The notes beneath the pieces are model-generated. The model was not told the origin of the DNA and did not search any database. It worked only from the letters and a program-made list of their open reading frames with translations. Below are positions 55,172-64,000 of a stretch of DNA of 64,000 nucleotides, piece after piece. The DNA is from Carettochelys insculpta. Taxonomy: Eukaryota; Chordata; Testudines; Carettochelyidae. The stretch's first letter is position 1. Each line of letters opens with the position of its first letter. The stretch lies in NCBI RefSeq assembly GCF_033958435.1, contig NC_134161.1, positions 6,448,001 through 6,512,000 of the forward strand. Reading direction: 5' to 3'. Both the position numbers and the translations under genes were made by a program.

Positions 55172-56290
55172 CAGGGGTGGCAACCAAAATAACAAGGGCT
55201 ACGTCTACACTAGCCCCAAACTTCGAAATGGCCACGCAAATGGCCATTTTGAAGTTTATTAATGAAGCCCTGAAATGCATATTCAGTGCTTCATTAGCAC
55301 GCAGGCGGCTGCAGCACTTCGAAATTGATGCGCCTCTCCGCCGCGTGGCTCGTCCTGATGGGGCTCCTTTTTGAAAGGACCCCACCTACTTCGAAGTCCC
55401 CTTACTCCCATCTGCTCATGGGAATAAGGGGACTTCGAAGTAGGCGGGGTCCTTTCAAAAAGGGGCCCCGTCGGGATGAGCTGCTTGGCGGCGAGGCGCG
55501 TCAATTTCAAAGTGCCGCGGCCACCTGCATGCTAATGAAGCGCTGAATGTGTATTTCAGTGCTTCATTAGTAAACTTCGAAATGGCCATTTGAGTGGCAA
55601 TTTCAAAGTTTGGGGCTAGTGTAGACACGGCTAAGAAGAGCCATTTTTTTTTTTTTTTAAATTTGGTAAAAACTCAATAGTTCAAGAGCCACAATGCATG
55701 TGAATATGAGACGCTCCTTAATAAATAACATCAAACTGTACTTCTTGTAATCTTTATTTTAAGAACAGCGCACACACAATGATTTGTAATGACATACAAG
55801 TTTACTGCAGGACACCCACAAGCTTTTTACATATTCTGTTTCCTCACACTTTACATGTGTGTGTTTGTACTATTATCCTCCTAATTTTCACTTCCAACCC
55901 CACTTTAATTATTCCAGTTTTACTTTCACATTAAATTTCAGTTCTCTTTCTTAAAATGCATGTTGCCCTTCACAGCAGGAATGCCGCAAACCTCTTTTTG
56001 CTTTTCAAAATCAAGATTTTATTAGCAACATGATCAAAATACAGATACGGTATCATGTCCCACAATGCACTGCACATATTAAAGGGTGAGTTATCCAGCG
56101 TTTCAAGACCGCATATCATTTGCTATTTAGGTTGTTCATTTTTGGGCTTTTAGACATTCACCATTTATCAAAAATAATCAGGAGGTTTTTTTGTTTTTTT
56201 TTCTTTACCTTGTAATTATAGTGTCAAGAGCCACAAAGAAGTCCTTAAAGAGTCACATGTGGCTCTGGAGCTGCAGGTTGCAGATCTCTA
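55172..56290. mobile_element. hAT-type element inserted in CR1
   Basis: Ends CAGGGGTGGCAACC and GGTTGCAGATCTCTA. TSD GTCTAGGA / GTCTAGGT (55164-55171 and 56291-56298, 7 of 8). The inner ends carry AGAGCCA and GTGGCTCTGGAGCTGCAG, as in many hAT families. No transposase frame. It hosts a Harbinger-type MITE at 55197-55632. Confidence 0.85.
55197..55632. mobile_element. Harbinger-type MITE, long palindrome, nested in hAT
   Basis: A nearly full-length inverted repeat of about 436 bp. Ends GGCTACGTCTACACTAGC and GCTAGTGTAGACACGGCT, then CAAACTTCGAAATGGCCA and its inverse, TTCATTAG blocks, and a centre at CTCATGGGAATAAGG. A perfect 3-bp TSD AAG (55194-55196, 55633-55635) restores the host hAT text. 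Opposing frames of 65-76 codons are shadows of the palindrome. Confidence 0.9.
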
Positions 56291-56372
56291 GTCTAGGTTT
56301 ACTTGGTCCTGTCACACCACACAGCCGGATGACTTCTAGAGCATTTCCATCCATCCCTACATTTCTATGATT

Positions 56373-57128
56373 CTGTGATTGGCTGTGATTTTGGTATCTT
56401 TTGCACTGGCTTTCGGCTAATAGATCTCCATCAACTTCGCTAGTTTTACCCCTGATTTACAAGAGGTCAGAATCGGACCCAAACATTGCCAGGAAGTATA
56501 CTGCTGCTTTTAAGGGAGATCAGATGTTTGGCTTATTGGTGTCGGGTGCAAATTATGCTCAGAAGCCTCCAAAGTTTGTTTCCTTATGCTGTGCAATGAA
56601 CCAGCCTTCTGGCTTCTTTGATCTTGCTCAGGGTTTTTTGATTGTAGGGCAAACATTCTACCCAGATGTTTGCTTAGCACTTTGCATTGAACTACAATGT
56701 GGCAAACAGTACATGGTATAATCCACTCCTGTCCAGCTCTAATTGTCACCTTTATTTACAAAAATAATTGTAATGCTTCATGGGAAAGTGAGAATGTGTC
56801 AAATGTGCAGAAAGTGCTGCTTGTTGATTCCTGCAGACAGGCCGCAACACGCAGAGCTGCAGCGATGAAAGTCGCATTTTCCCAGTATTCCAGAAGAAGC
56901 AGAAATGTCAAATTCAGGCTGAAACCTCATGGGCAGGACCCACATATGAATTGACAGTCAAATGCAGCTCAGGTGAATTGTCTTCTGAGTGACATCATGA
57001 TTTATTGGATGACATCACACACTTCTGTGGGTCAGTATGATGCGGTGAGGTGTATTCCTGGTTGGTACTATTTGTTATCTAGTCGCACATCAACAATGGA
57101 GCCTGATGTTGTTTGCTGGGGTCAGTAA
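56373..57128. other. No recognised feature
   Basis: No repeat or exon identified; a 106-codon plus-strand frame (56401-56721) has no signature. Confidence 0.35.
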
Positions 57129-57392
57129 GAGCATGTCTTAATCTCCCCGGGGTTCGACTTTGTGCACCGAGTAGGGATGCATGAAATGGAACTACCTGGT
57201 GTTGGCAGCTGACCCCTGTACTCCTCAATATCACAAGGAGTAGGCAGGTCATTGGGAGCGTTTCTCTCGTCGGCCTCCCTCTGTCAGGACAGCCAAGTAA
57301 GTCAATTGTAGGTAAGTCAATTCCAGCTACACAATTGCCGTAGCTAGAACTGTGTATCTACAGTTGACTTTAATGTCTAGTGTAGGCCTGAG
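57129..57392. mobile_element. Harbinger-type MITE
   Basis: CATGTCTTAATCTCCCCGGG, GTTCGACTTTGTGCACCGAG, AGTCAATTCCAGCTACACAA and GTCTAGTGTAGGCCTGAG are the worn landmarks of the same family as 57774. Confidence 0.55.
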
Positions 57393-57616
57393 TGTCCTGT
57401 CACCCAGCACAGCCTGGGGGTTTACACCTTCCTCTGAAGACTCTGGCTGGAGCAGTCTCACAGGACAAAATCCTGATCCACTCTGAGTCTGGGAGTAAAG
57501 AGTACAGGGGGCTTCTTAGTTCCCTACTCCTGAAGTCTCCTGGCAGATCATGGGGCAGAAGAAAAGAGATGCGTGTCCCACACTTATGAAACCCCTCAGC
57601 TGGGAAGAAGGTATTA

Positions 57617-58088
57617 GGGAATGTCCACACTTACTGCGTACTCTAGTAGGGGGTGTCCACACTTACTGCATACTCCAGTACTCCTCACAGTTGCCTGTGG
57701 GGATGGCAGAGAAAGTTGACCTGTGGTACATTGACCAAGCTACACTATCTCATAGCTGGAGTTGCCTATCTTAGGGCTTGTCTATACTTACTGGAAGATC
57801 AATGCACTGCGGTAGATCTTCCAGAGTTTGATTTTGTGCAGCTGCTGAAGATGCAGTAAAATCAACCTCTCGGGGCTTGGCAGTTGAGCCTGTACTCCAC
57901 CCTCTCATGTAGAGTAAGGGACATCAGCGTGAGACTAAAGAGGCTCGGGCTTCACTAGGGAACTAAGTCGATTCTGATATGTCAATTCTAGGTACTCAAA
58001 TACCATAGCTAGAATTGCAGATCTGAAATCGACTTATTTCCCTAGTATAGACCTAGCCTTAGTTTGACTTTCTCCCCTCGTGTAGCCC
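57617..58088. mobile_element. Harbinger-type MITE that received a second MITE
   Basis: The left end is GGGAATGTCCACACTTAC, with a ~33-bp near-duplicate (GGGGGTGTCCACACTTAC) next to it. The interior GTTGCCTATCTTA resumes after the inner MITE as GTTTGACTTTCTCCCC and the right end CGTGTAGCCC. TTA lies at the left flank. Confidence 0.7.
57774..58058. mobile_element. Inner Harbinger-type MITE, TTA TSD
   Basis: Ends GGGCTTGTCTATACTTAC and CTAGTATAGACCTAGCC. TTA at 57771-57773 and 58059-58061. It sits at the TTA of the outer MITE's ...CTATCTTAG... motif. Confidence 0.8.
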
Positions 58089-61000
58089 AACCTGAAATTT
58101 CTAAACTTCCACCTGAGTGGCCCTCTGGGGATATCTCTTCTCCCTTTTGCCCGCTGATGGCTGCTAGAGATAACTGCCTTTCTGGGGCTCCAGTAACACC
58201 ACAGATCAGCAAGACCACACAACTGAGAGTGCAGCCACAGAATTATTACCCTCAAAAGTGCACCTTGATAGAAACTGGGCTGATTGGCTAGGGGTTCACT
58301 GGACAGGTGACATTTTCCAGTCATCATGAGGGGATCCTCATCCGGATGCATATCGTTACATGCCCAGGCCAACAGCTGCATTGTGGAGAGGACCTGATGG
58401 AATTCAATGTCTCTTTAGATAATGTTTTATTTATGATTTTATTATTTTATGCACATTCAAATGGGTCTAAAGATGCAGAGATGCACCGAGTGAAACCAAT
58501 GGGAGTGAAGTGCTTAACCTGTTTTGATACCTTTTGAAAAATCTCATCCAATGCCTTTCAGCATTATGAGGCATGTAAAGATCCTTTGAAATTCTAGCTT
58601 TTGTTGACTTGCTTAGCATCGCACAGGTAATTAGAATCCAAGGCCAGTGTTTTAACTACAAGTTTCTTATTGATCAGTAATTGTGGATGGTTAGGAAGAC
58701 TTAATTTAAATATAAGGGAAGCTCATTAAATAAATCCCTGTTAAAAAGTGTAACTTGCCTAGTTGTTTAACTTTTAGGAGATACATTTTTATCAGTGTAA
58801 AATTCGTTTCTCTTGACTCCGTGGACCTATTAAGCAGACCATTTTGAAACAAAAGATTGATAACACAAGGGAAAAAAATTCACCTCTGACAAAAATGCTG
58901 CATGATAGGTAAAAGCAAACTAAACCCAAAGCAGCGACAAATACAAAAATAGTATTATTAGTTTCAATACTCAATATTTTTTAAAAATATCCCAAATCAA
59001 TATTAAGCATGGACACAAAGAACTGTCATACAATATTTAGCCCCATGACTTAACTGCTGCTAGAGAAACATCACTGTATTCTTGTAAGCTGATCGTGATT
59101 GTAGCTGGAGCGTGAAAGTTGTGTATCCAAGATTAAGCGTGATTTCTTTTAAAAAACTGAAGTTCAGAGTGTAGAATAAAGGTGTCAGCACCCTGCCTTG
59201 TGCATTGCAGTTTTTCAAGATTCAAGCCAAAAACTCAGACTAGTTTGTTACTTGAAAGCCAGGAATTCTTGCTTGTTAGGTTATTGTTTGCTCTTCTGTA
59301 TTACTGCAAGTAAGTAAAGATTTCCATTGTAGTTTTTTTTATTTTATTGGAGAGGCAACAGAAAGAAGAAAAATATTTACACTGGTTACTCTGATAAATT
59401 GATAAGCTTGTCACATGCCAAACTGTGAGTAAAGAAACACTAAATCTTCTGAAACTATTAGCAGTGTGTCATTTGCCACTGCAGTCAGTCAGGCATGCAG
59501 TGTATTTCAAAGTGGAAATCTGCTTGATGGGAAATTGTGTTGAGCAGTTTGAAAAGACACAGGTTTAAATTAATCTGTAGCTGACGTGTGTGCACGGCAA
59601 TACTATTAGTCTGAAGTCCAGTGAGCTGAAACTTTTCATGCTTTCAGAGCATTGTCATTTTTAAGCAGCTATTTGTCATTAATTGACATAGGATTATGGA
59701 AAATTTAATTTTGTTTCTATTCTTAAGAAGAAAAATCAGCTTTGCAGGGCAGGTTTTAAAGCTTCAATATGCCTGTTAGCATTTAGCTAATGTTGATTAA
59801 GAATCGGCACTGACTGGACAGAAAAACTTGCTGGTATTATGGCACAGACAAATCATAGCATATTCTTCACTGCAGAGTTAACTTGGCTCTTAGTCAAATG
59901 AAAGTATTATGACCTTTTATTTAGCATTTTGATAATGTGGTGCTAGGAGTTATGGAAATACCTGAGATAAATATTCAAAAGGACAGGAAGCCAAACAAAT
60001 TGAAGGCCAGAAATTTATAATATCACTTTTTGAACTATTAATCTTTCTCCTTTCTTTGCCAACCTGTCTTGTACAGTATGTTCTTTGAGCTCTTGTAACC
60101 CTGTGACCTAGGCCCTGGTCTCATCTGAAAGAACTCATTGGCAAAATTCCGACTGACTTCGATGCCAAGGCTCACACAAGAGCCAGATTGAGCCCTGCTT
60201 GGAAAGCAGATCTGATCCCGCCCCACCCACCCCCAAACAAAAGTGCATGAAAGGAGAGGAATAGGAAAGAGATAAATGTGTTATCTTTAACTGTGTTCAT
60301 CTGCAATAAGGGACCTGATCCAAAGTCCATTAAACTCAATGTGAATATTTGCACTGACTTCAAGGTGCTTGATTGTTTAGTCTTTAGAAAACCAGCCTGG
60401 GAAGATTCTTCAGAGATTTTCATCAAGACAGTATTATCATTGTTTTGTATTGTCAGTCTATACAAAGGTCCACTGGGGTTAACGGGTTTGGTAAGTGTAC
60501 TCATTAGTTCAGCCGGAAGTGAGTCAATCATTTTGAGTGACAGCCCAGAACACCCCTGTATGAGGGTGTGTTTGTTAGTATTAATGCTAAATGTTCAATG
60601 AAATGGCTAATAATAGTGATGATCAAATGAGCTCTGATACGCAGATAGATAGTAGCTGGTGTTAGAATAGGCTATGAAGAAAAGCAGTGAACTGAAATAT
60701 ATTTACGTTCAGAAATCTTGCAAAGTTGTTAGCTAGGATTCAAATGGAAAGGTACCCATTGACTTTGCTGGGATCTGGATTGACGCCAGCTGGTTTGCAC
60801 TGCTCTGGCCACATAAAGCAGCTACAAAGCTGGCTTCAGTGCCCATAGAAGCAGGATTTATGGTGGTTTTCTTTACAGGAGTCATGCACAGAAGCTGGAA
60901 CACACAGTCAATCGGGCTTATTGTTTGCATTCCTCTTGCTGCCCCCGTTCATGGAATATTTTTATTTCTTTTCACAGAATTTGTTCATGTGTGTCTTTGT

Positions 61001-61156
61001 TCGTTTACAGCACGTCACAAGCAAACAATTAAATGCTGCTTTGTCTGAACACTGTACCATAAGAAACATTTCTTTTAAGATAAACCTTGCACCAAAAGGT
61101 AAAAAATGAAATACCTAAGTTTGTTTGAATCTGGAACTGATCTGCATTTAGGGAAC
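58089..61156. other. No recognised feature
   Basis: 3 kb of mostly AT-rich sequence. 58605-58665 faintly resembles a reversed MIR. No exon-like structure that I can support. Confidence 0.4.
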
Positions 61157-61179
61157 ACCATTATTCCTTAGAAAAAAAA

Positions 61180-61403
61180 TAAGCAGTCCTGTAGCACCTT
61201 AAAGACTAACAAATTGATTTATTAGGCAATGAGCTTTCTTGGGATAAGACCCACTTCTTCAGATTTAAAATACAATAAATCTGGAGAAGTGGATCTTCTC
61301 CACAAAACCTCATTGCCTAATAAATAAATGTGATAGTCTTTAAGCTGCTACAGGTCTGCTTGTTTTTTGTGAAGCTCCAGACTAACATGGTGACCCCTCT
61401 GAG
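61180..61403. mobile_element. Penelope-like 3' end, foldback copy, possible worn 13-bp TSD
   Basis: The left arm TAAGCAGTCCTGTAGCACCT onward is mirrored by ...GTCTTTAAGCTGCTACAGGT. The right arm alone continues to the terminus CTAACATGGTGACCCCTCTG. The centre is at about 61262-61285 (AGATTTAAAATACAATAAAT). ACCATTATTCCTT (61157-61169) and ACTATTGTTGCTC (61404-61416) match at 9 of 13. Confidence 0.8.
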
Positions 61404-61416
61404 ACTATTGTTGCTC

Positions 61417-61944
61417 ATGTCATTTCTAATTTGTAATGGTCAGATTTTTTTTCTTTCTCCAGTGAACTGTGTACCAAAGCAGAAATTCAATGTCTGCGGG
61501 TACTTTTATAAGAGTACAGACATGATGTACACTCGACTAGTGGAAAAGCAGCTGCACTAACATTATTTTTGTTTCACCTCTGGGGGAACTGAAATATGTT
61601 CTGCAGACTTTGTTATATTTTTTTCAGGTTTTTGGTTACCCTGCTGACACAGGAAACTGTGAATGGGTATATTTATCAGCTTTTACGGTAAATCTCCTCT
61701 TCCCCCTTCAGCACCACCCAAAAAGCTTCAGGTCAGATAGCGCTGCTCTTATTCAAGCTGCGTATTAGCCTACTTTGCAAGTAGACCCATAGAAATCAAG
61801 GCGCTTACTCAAGCAATAAGGTACTACCGGGGTAAAATTCTGGCTCCACTGAAATCTGCAACACTATCATTGGCTTCAGAGGAGCCAGGATTTCACCAAG
61901 CATGAGTCTGGCCTGCAAGGAAAATTCACTAAAGCATGGTGATG
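61417..61944. other. Unrecognised except a small palindrome
   Basis: Includes the palindromic repeat at 61829-61897. Confidence 0.4.
61829..61897. repeat. Imperfect palindromic repeat (AAATTCTGGCTCC type)
   Basis: GGGGTAAAATTCTGGCTCCA on the left, GGAGCCAGGATTTCACC on the right, with TGAAATC / GGCTTCA between. Confidence 0.6.
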
Positions 61945-62335
61945 TAGTGGGGCATACATGTGTGGGTTGGGCGGGGGGGTGGCTCACAGAGGGAGTGGCT
62001 CACAGAGGGGTTCCTTCTGAGGGTAAGTGAGGCAGCCAGGTGACACCTCTGGTCTGCAGACTCAGAGCCTGAGGGTATTGAATTGGAACTGTGAGTTGGG
62101 AAGAAGTTAGTCTGGGCTGGGAGAGAGGGAGACAAAGGAGAGGGCAAGGCCCCAGCTCGGGGAGCCTCCTGTCCCTGACATGGATTGGACTGCCTGTCTC
62201 TGCCTGCTGTACTGACTCCTCTGTATGATGCTGTGTCCCTGTCAGCTAATAAACCCTCTGCTCTCCTGCTGAATGAGAGTCACTCCTGTCTGCAGAGGGG
62301 ATGCAGAGTTTTAGCACCCTTGAACTGCATTAGAA
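61945..62335 (+). mobile_element. Probable solo LTR of an endogenous retrovirus
   Basis: GC-rich upstream part, then a polyadenylation signal in GCTAATAAACCCTCTGCTCT. It is followed by GAATGAGAGTCACTCCTGTC and CAGAGGGGATGCAG, which is the R-U5 arrangement of some turtle gammaretrovirus-type LTRs. No internal viral coding sequence is present, and the outer limits and TSD were not resolved. A promoter-like role is not visible. Confidence 0.5.
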
Positions 62336-62370
62336 GCACAAAATTAATAATTTTCAAATATCAAGAACTA

Positions 62371-62680
62371 CAGGTTGAACCTCTCTAATCTGGAACTCTC
62401 TCATTCAGCAACATCTGTAATCCGGCATGATTTTAGTTAGCTGGACAGCCCCTTATCTTGGATGTGGCCCATAAAGTTTGTTTACAGTCACCAGTCCTGG
62501 CACTCAGGGTTCTGTGCTGTTATTTAGCTGTAATTGACCCCAAATGTCTTGTAAGAGCCCAGGAGGCAGTGGAAGTGTTGGTACTGATGCAAGAAAATAT
62601 TGACCTCCTGTAGCCCCGCAAATTCTCTCATCTGACACCTGCCAGGTTCCAAGCATGCTGGATTAGAGAGTCTCAATGTC
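62371..62680. mobile_element. Tigger-like (pogo) DNA transposon remnant, non-autonomous
   Basis: CAGGTTGAACCTCTCTAATC opens it after a TA (62369-62370). CTCATTCAGCAACATCTGTA, TTTGTTTACAGTCACCAGTC and AGTGTTGGTACTGATG follow, and GATTAGAGAGTCTCAATGTC closes it. Inverted termini and a TA target fit Tigger elements, and no transposase is left. Confidence 0.75.
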
Positions 62681-64000
62681 CATATAAAACAGAAAATACG
62701 ATTTTAATGCTCTTACTTTCAAATATATTTTTAATTATTCAGGTACTTCTTCAGGTTTTAGGTACTGACTCCTCAGTTGTCAGGGACCAGGCCGGTCTTC
62801 TTTAATTATTTGGACAGTCCCAGAGTCAGGTTCTGATCCATAAGTGGGGACCCCTAGGCATTTTCATTAGTACAAAGAATAATAAAGCTGTATTAATACA
62901 GTCTGAGATTCTTCTCAGTTATGCCAGTTGAAATCAGGGAAATTGGCATAAATTTCTTTTAGTTTAGTGGACATTTAGAACTTGAACTGAGAATTTGATC
63001 CTGGACCCTTACAGAGGAACTCATCCTTATTCACAATATCCTGCCCCAAAGAAGCAAAGAGATAAGAGAAATATAAATTGTGTTATTTTATTCTGAAAGA
63101 GCAAAAACTACAGCTGTACTTCAATTGGGTCATGATGTGCTTTTTGTTTATAAGGGACATCAGACCTTCGAGCAAATCACTGGTGTTTTCTCCATCTATT
63201 TTTGTTTTCTTGCAAGCAACTACTAATTAGATGCCCTCAATACAACTATGCAACAATTTTCAAGAAAGCAAGTGTGCTTGGATTCATTAGTACACCTTAG
63301 GGCAGGATTTCTAGATGAGGATATACACAAAGCTCATACATTGCTGAAGTCCTCGTTTATTTTCAGGATTAAAGTCATGCAGCAATCTCTTGCTAGCATA
63401 GGGAGCAGTTCATCTACAATGAATCTCTCAGCATTATTTTGGTGATTATAAAGGGTGGTGGGAAGTATTAAAAACATTTCAAACCTCTCTAACCATGAAA
63501 TCTTTGTAAGGTTTTAAAATGTAAAGGATAATGAATATCCTATCCAGACACTGACTCTTCTAGTCTAGTGTAGATCTGTATTTTAAAATTCTCTACACAC
63601 ATATGAATTGACTTACTCAAATATCATAACCATGTGCATATAGAAGAGATGAACAGAAGTATAAAGAACACTTTGTTTTAGCATATGGAGAATTTGTTCC
63701 CCTGCTAAATAAATTATCTCTATGTTTAACCATATTTAACATTCAATATTTGATAGGGTTTCAAGTCATACTTAGTTATACTTGAAAAAGAGAAGGATCA
63801 GCGGGGTTCTTTAGAAATGGGAATTTATCAGCCAGCTTATTTACCAATCAAAGTTCAGGGAAAGTATGGCAGCTGAAGTGTTGATATCAAATGGTTTTGT
63901 AACGATCAGAGATTCCTGAGCTTTGATACACCACAGCCTTCTTCTGCCGCTAATTACCCCTGGATACTTCATGTAAGATAAGGCTCAATAATATCAAGGA
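62681..64000. other. No recognised feature
   Basis: AT-rich sequence to the window end without recognisable repeats or exons. Confidence 0.4.

Larger units (their letters stand above)
54710..56372 (+). mobile_element. CR1 LINE 3' end, split by a nested hAT element
   Basis: 54710-55171 is CR1 (GCTGGAGTCCAGAGGAGAGC, AACACAAATGATAAAAGC, CATCCTTGGAAACTTTTAAA). 56299-56372 completes it (TTACTTGGTCCTGTCACACC, ATGATTCTGTGATT). The break is filled by the hAT element with an 8-bp TSD. Confidence 0.9.

Noticed and set aside
55155..55546. Similar frames on both strands
   Set aside because: They are mirror images produced by the palindromic MITE.
61945..62335. Proviral genes next to the LTR-like block
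   Set aside because: No gag, pol or env-like frames lie on either side; at most this is a solo LTR.

Overview
The window looks like non-coding, repeat-rich DNA from a sauropsid, most likely a cryptodiran turtle. CR1 LINE fragments dominate. Two copies resemble the turtle Cry I tRNA-derived SINE (29.64 and 41.0 kb). Penelope-like element (PLE) ends, PIF/Harbinger and hAT MITEs, ancient MIR-type SINEs and one Tigger-like element fill much of the rest. I found no convincing exon of a host gene. All recognisable coding sequence is degraded transposon protein: PLE GIY-YIG endonuclease, CR1 reverse transcriptase and Harbinger transposase. Family names come from recognition of motifs and consensus-like text, not from a database search.

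Layout. 0-8.6 kb: CR1 tail, a PLE copy with endonuclease remnant, a MIR split by a GC-rich insert, two CR1 copies on the minus strand, several PLE foldbacks and two Harbinger-type MITEs. 8.9-26.8 kb: mostly unrecognised sequence with scattered MIR, hAT MITEs, a chimeric CR1 tail (14.8 kb) and a decayed Harbinger transposase (18.3-19.3 kb). 26.9-35.2 kb: the longest CR1 (reverse-transcriptase half, minus strand) carrying two insertions, then MITEs, Cry I, a PLE with clear target-site duplication (TSD), a 49-bp tandem array and more CR1. 35-50 kb: sparse, with a hAT element, Cry I, MIR and four PLE copies. 51.3-58.1 kb: CR1 fragments on the plus strand and two nested stacks (CR1 > hAT > MITE; MITE > MITE). 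58.1-64 kb: mostly unrecognised, with one PLE foldback, an LTR-like block and a Tigger-like element.

The most interesting signal is the PLE family. At least seven copies are inverted-repeat foldbacks of the element's own 3' end. Where the flanks are readable they carry 13-bp TSDs. The fold centre lies at or beside a hammerhead-ribozyme-like motif (CTGANGA, stem II, GAAA, and in one subfamily a 3-bp stem III). One arm usually reaches the element terminus and the other stops short. This pattern suggests an insertion process that primes from both sides of a staggered cut and halts at the ribozyme fold.
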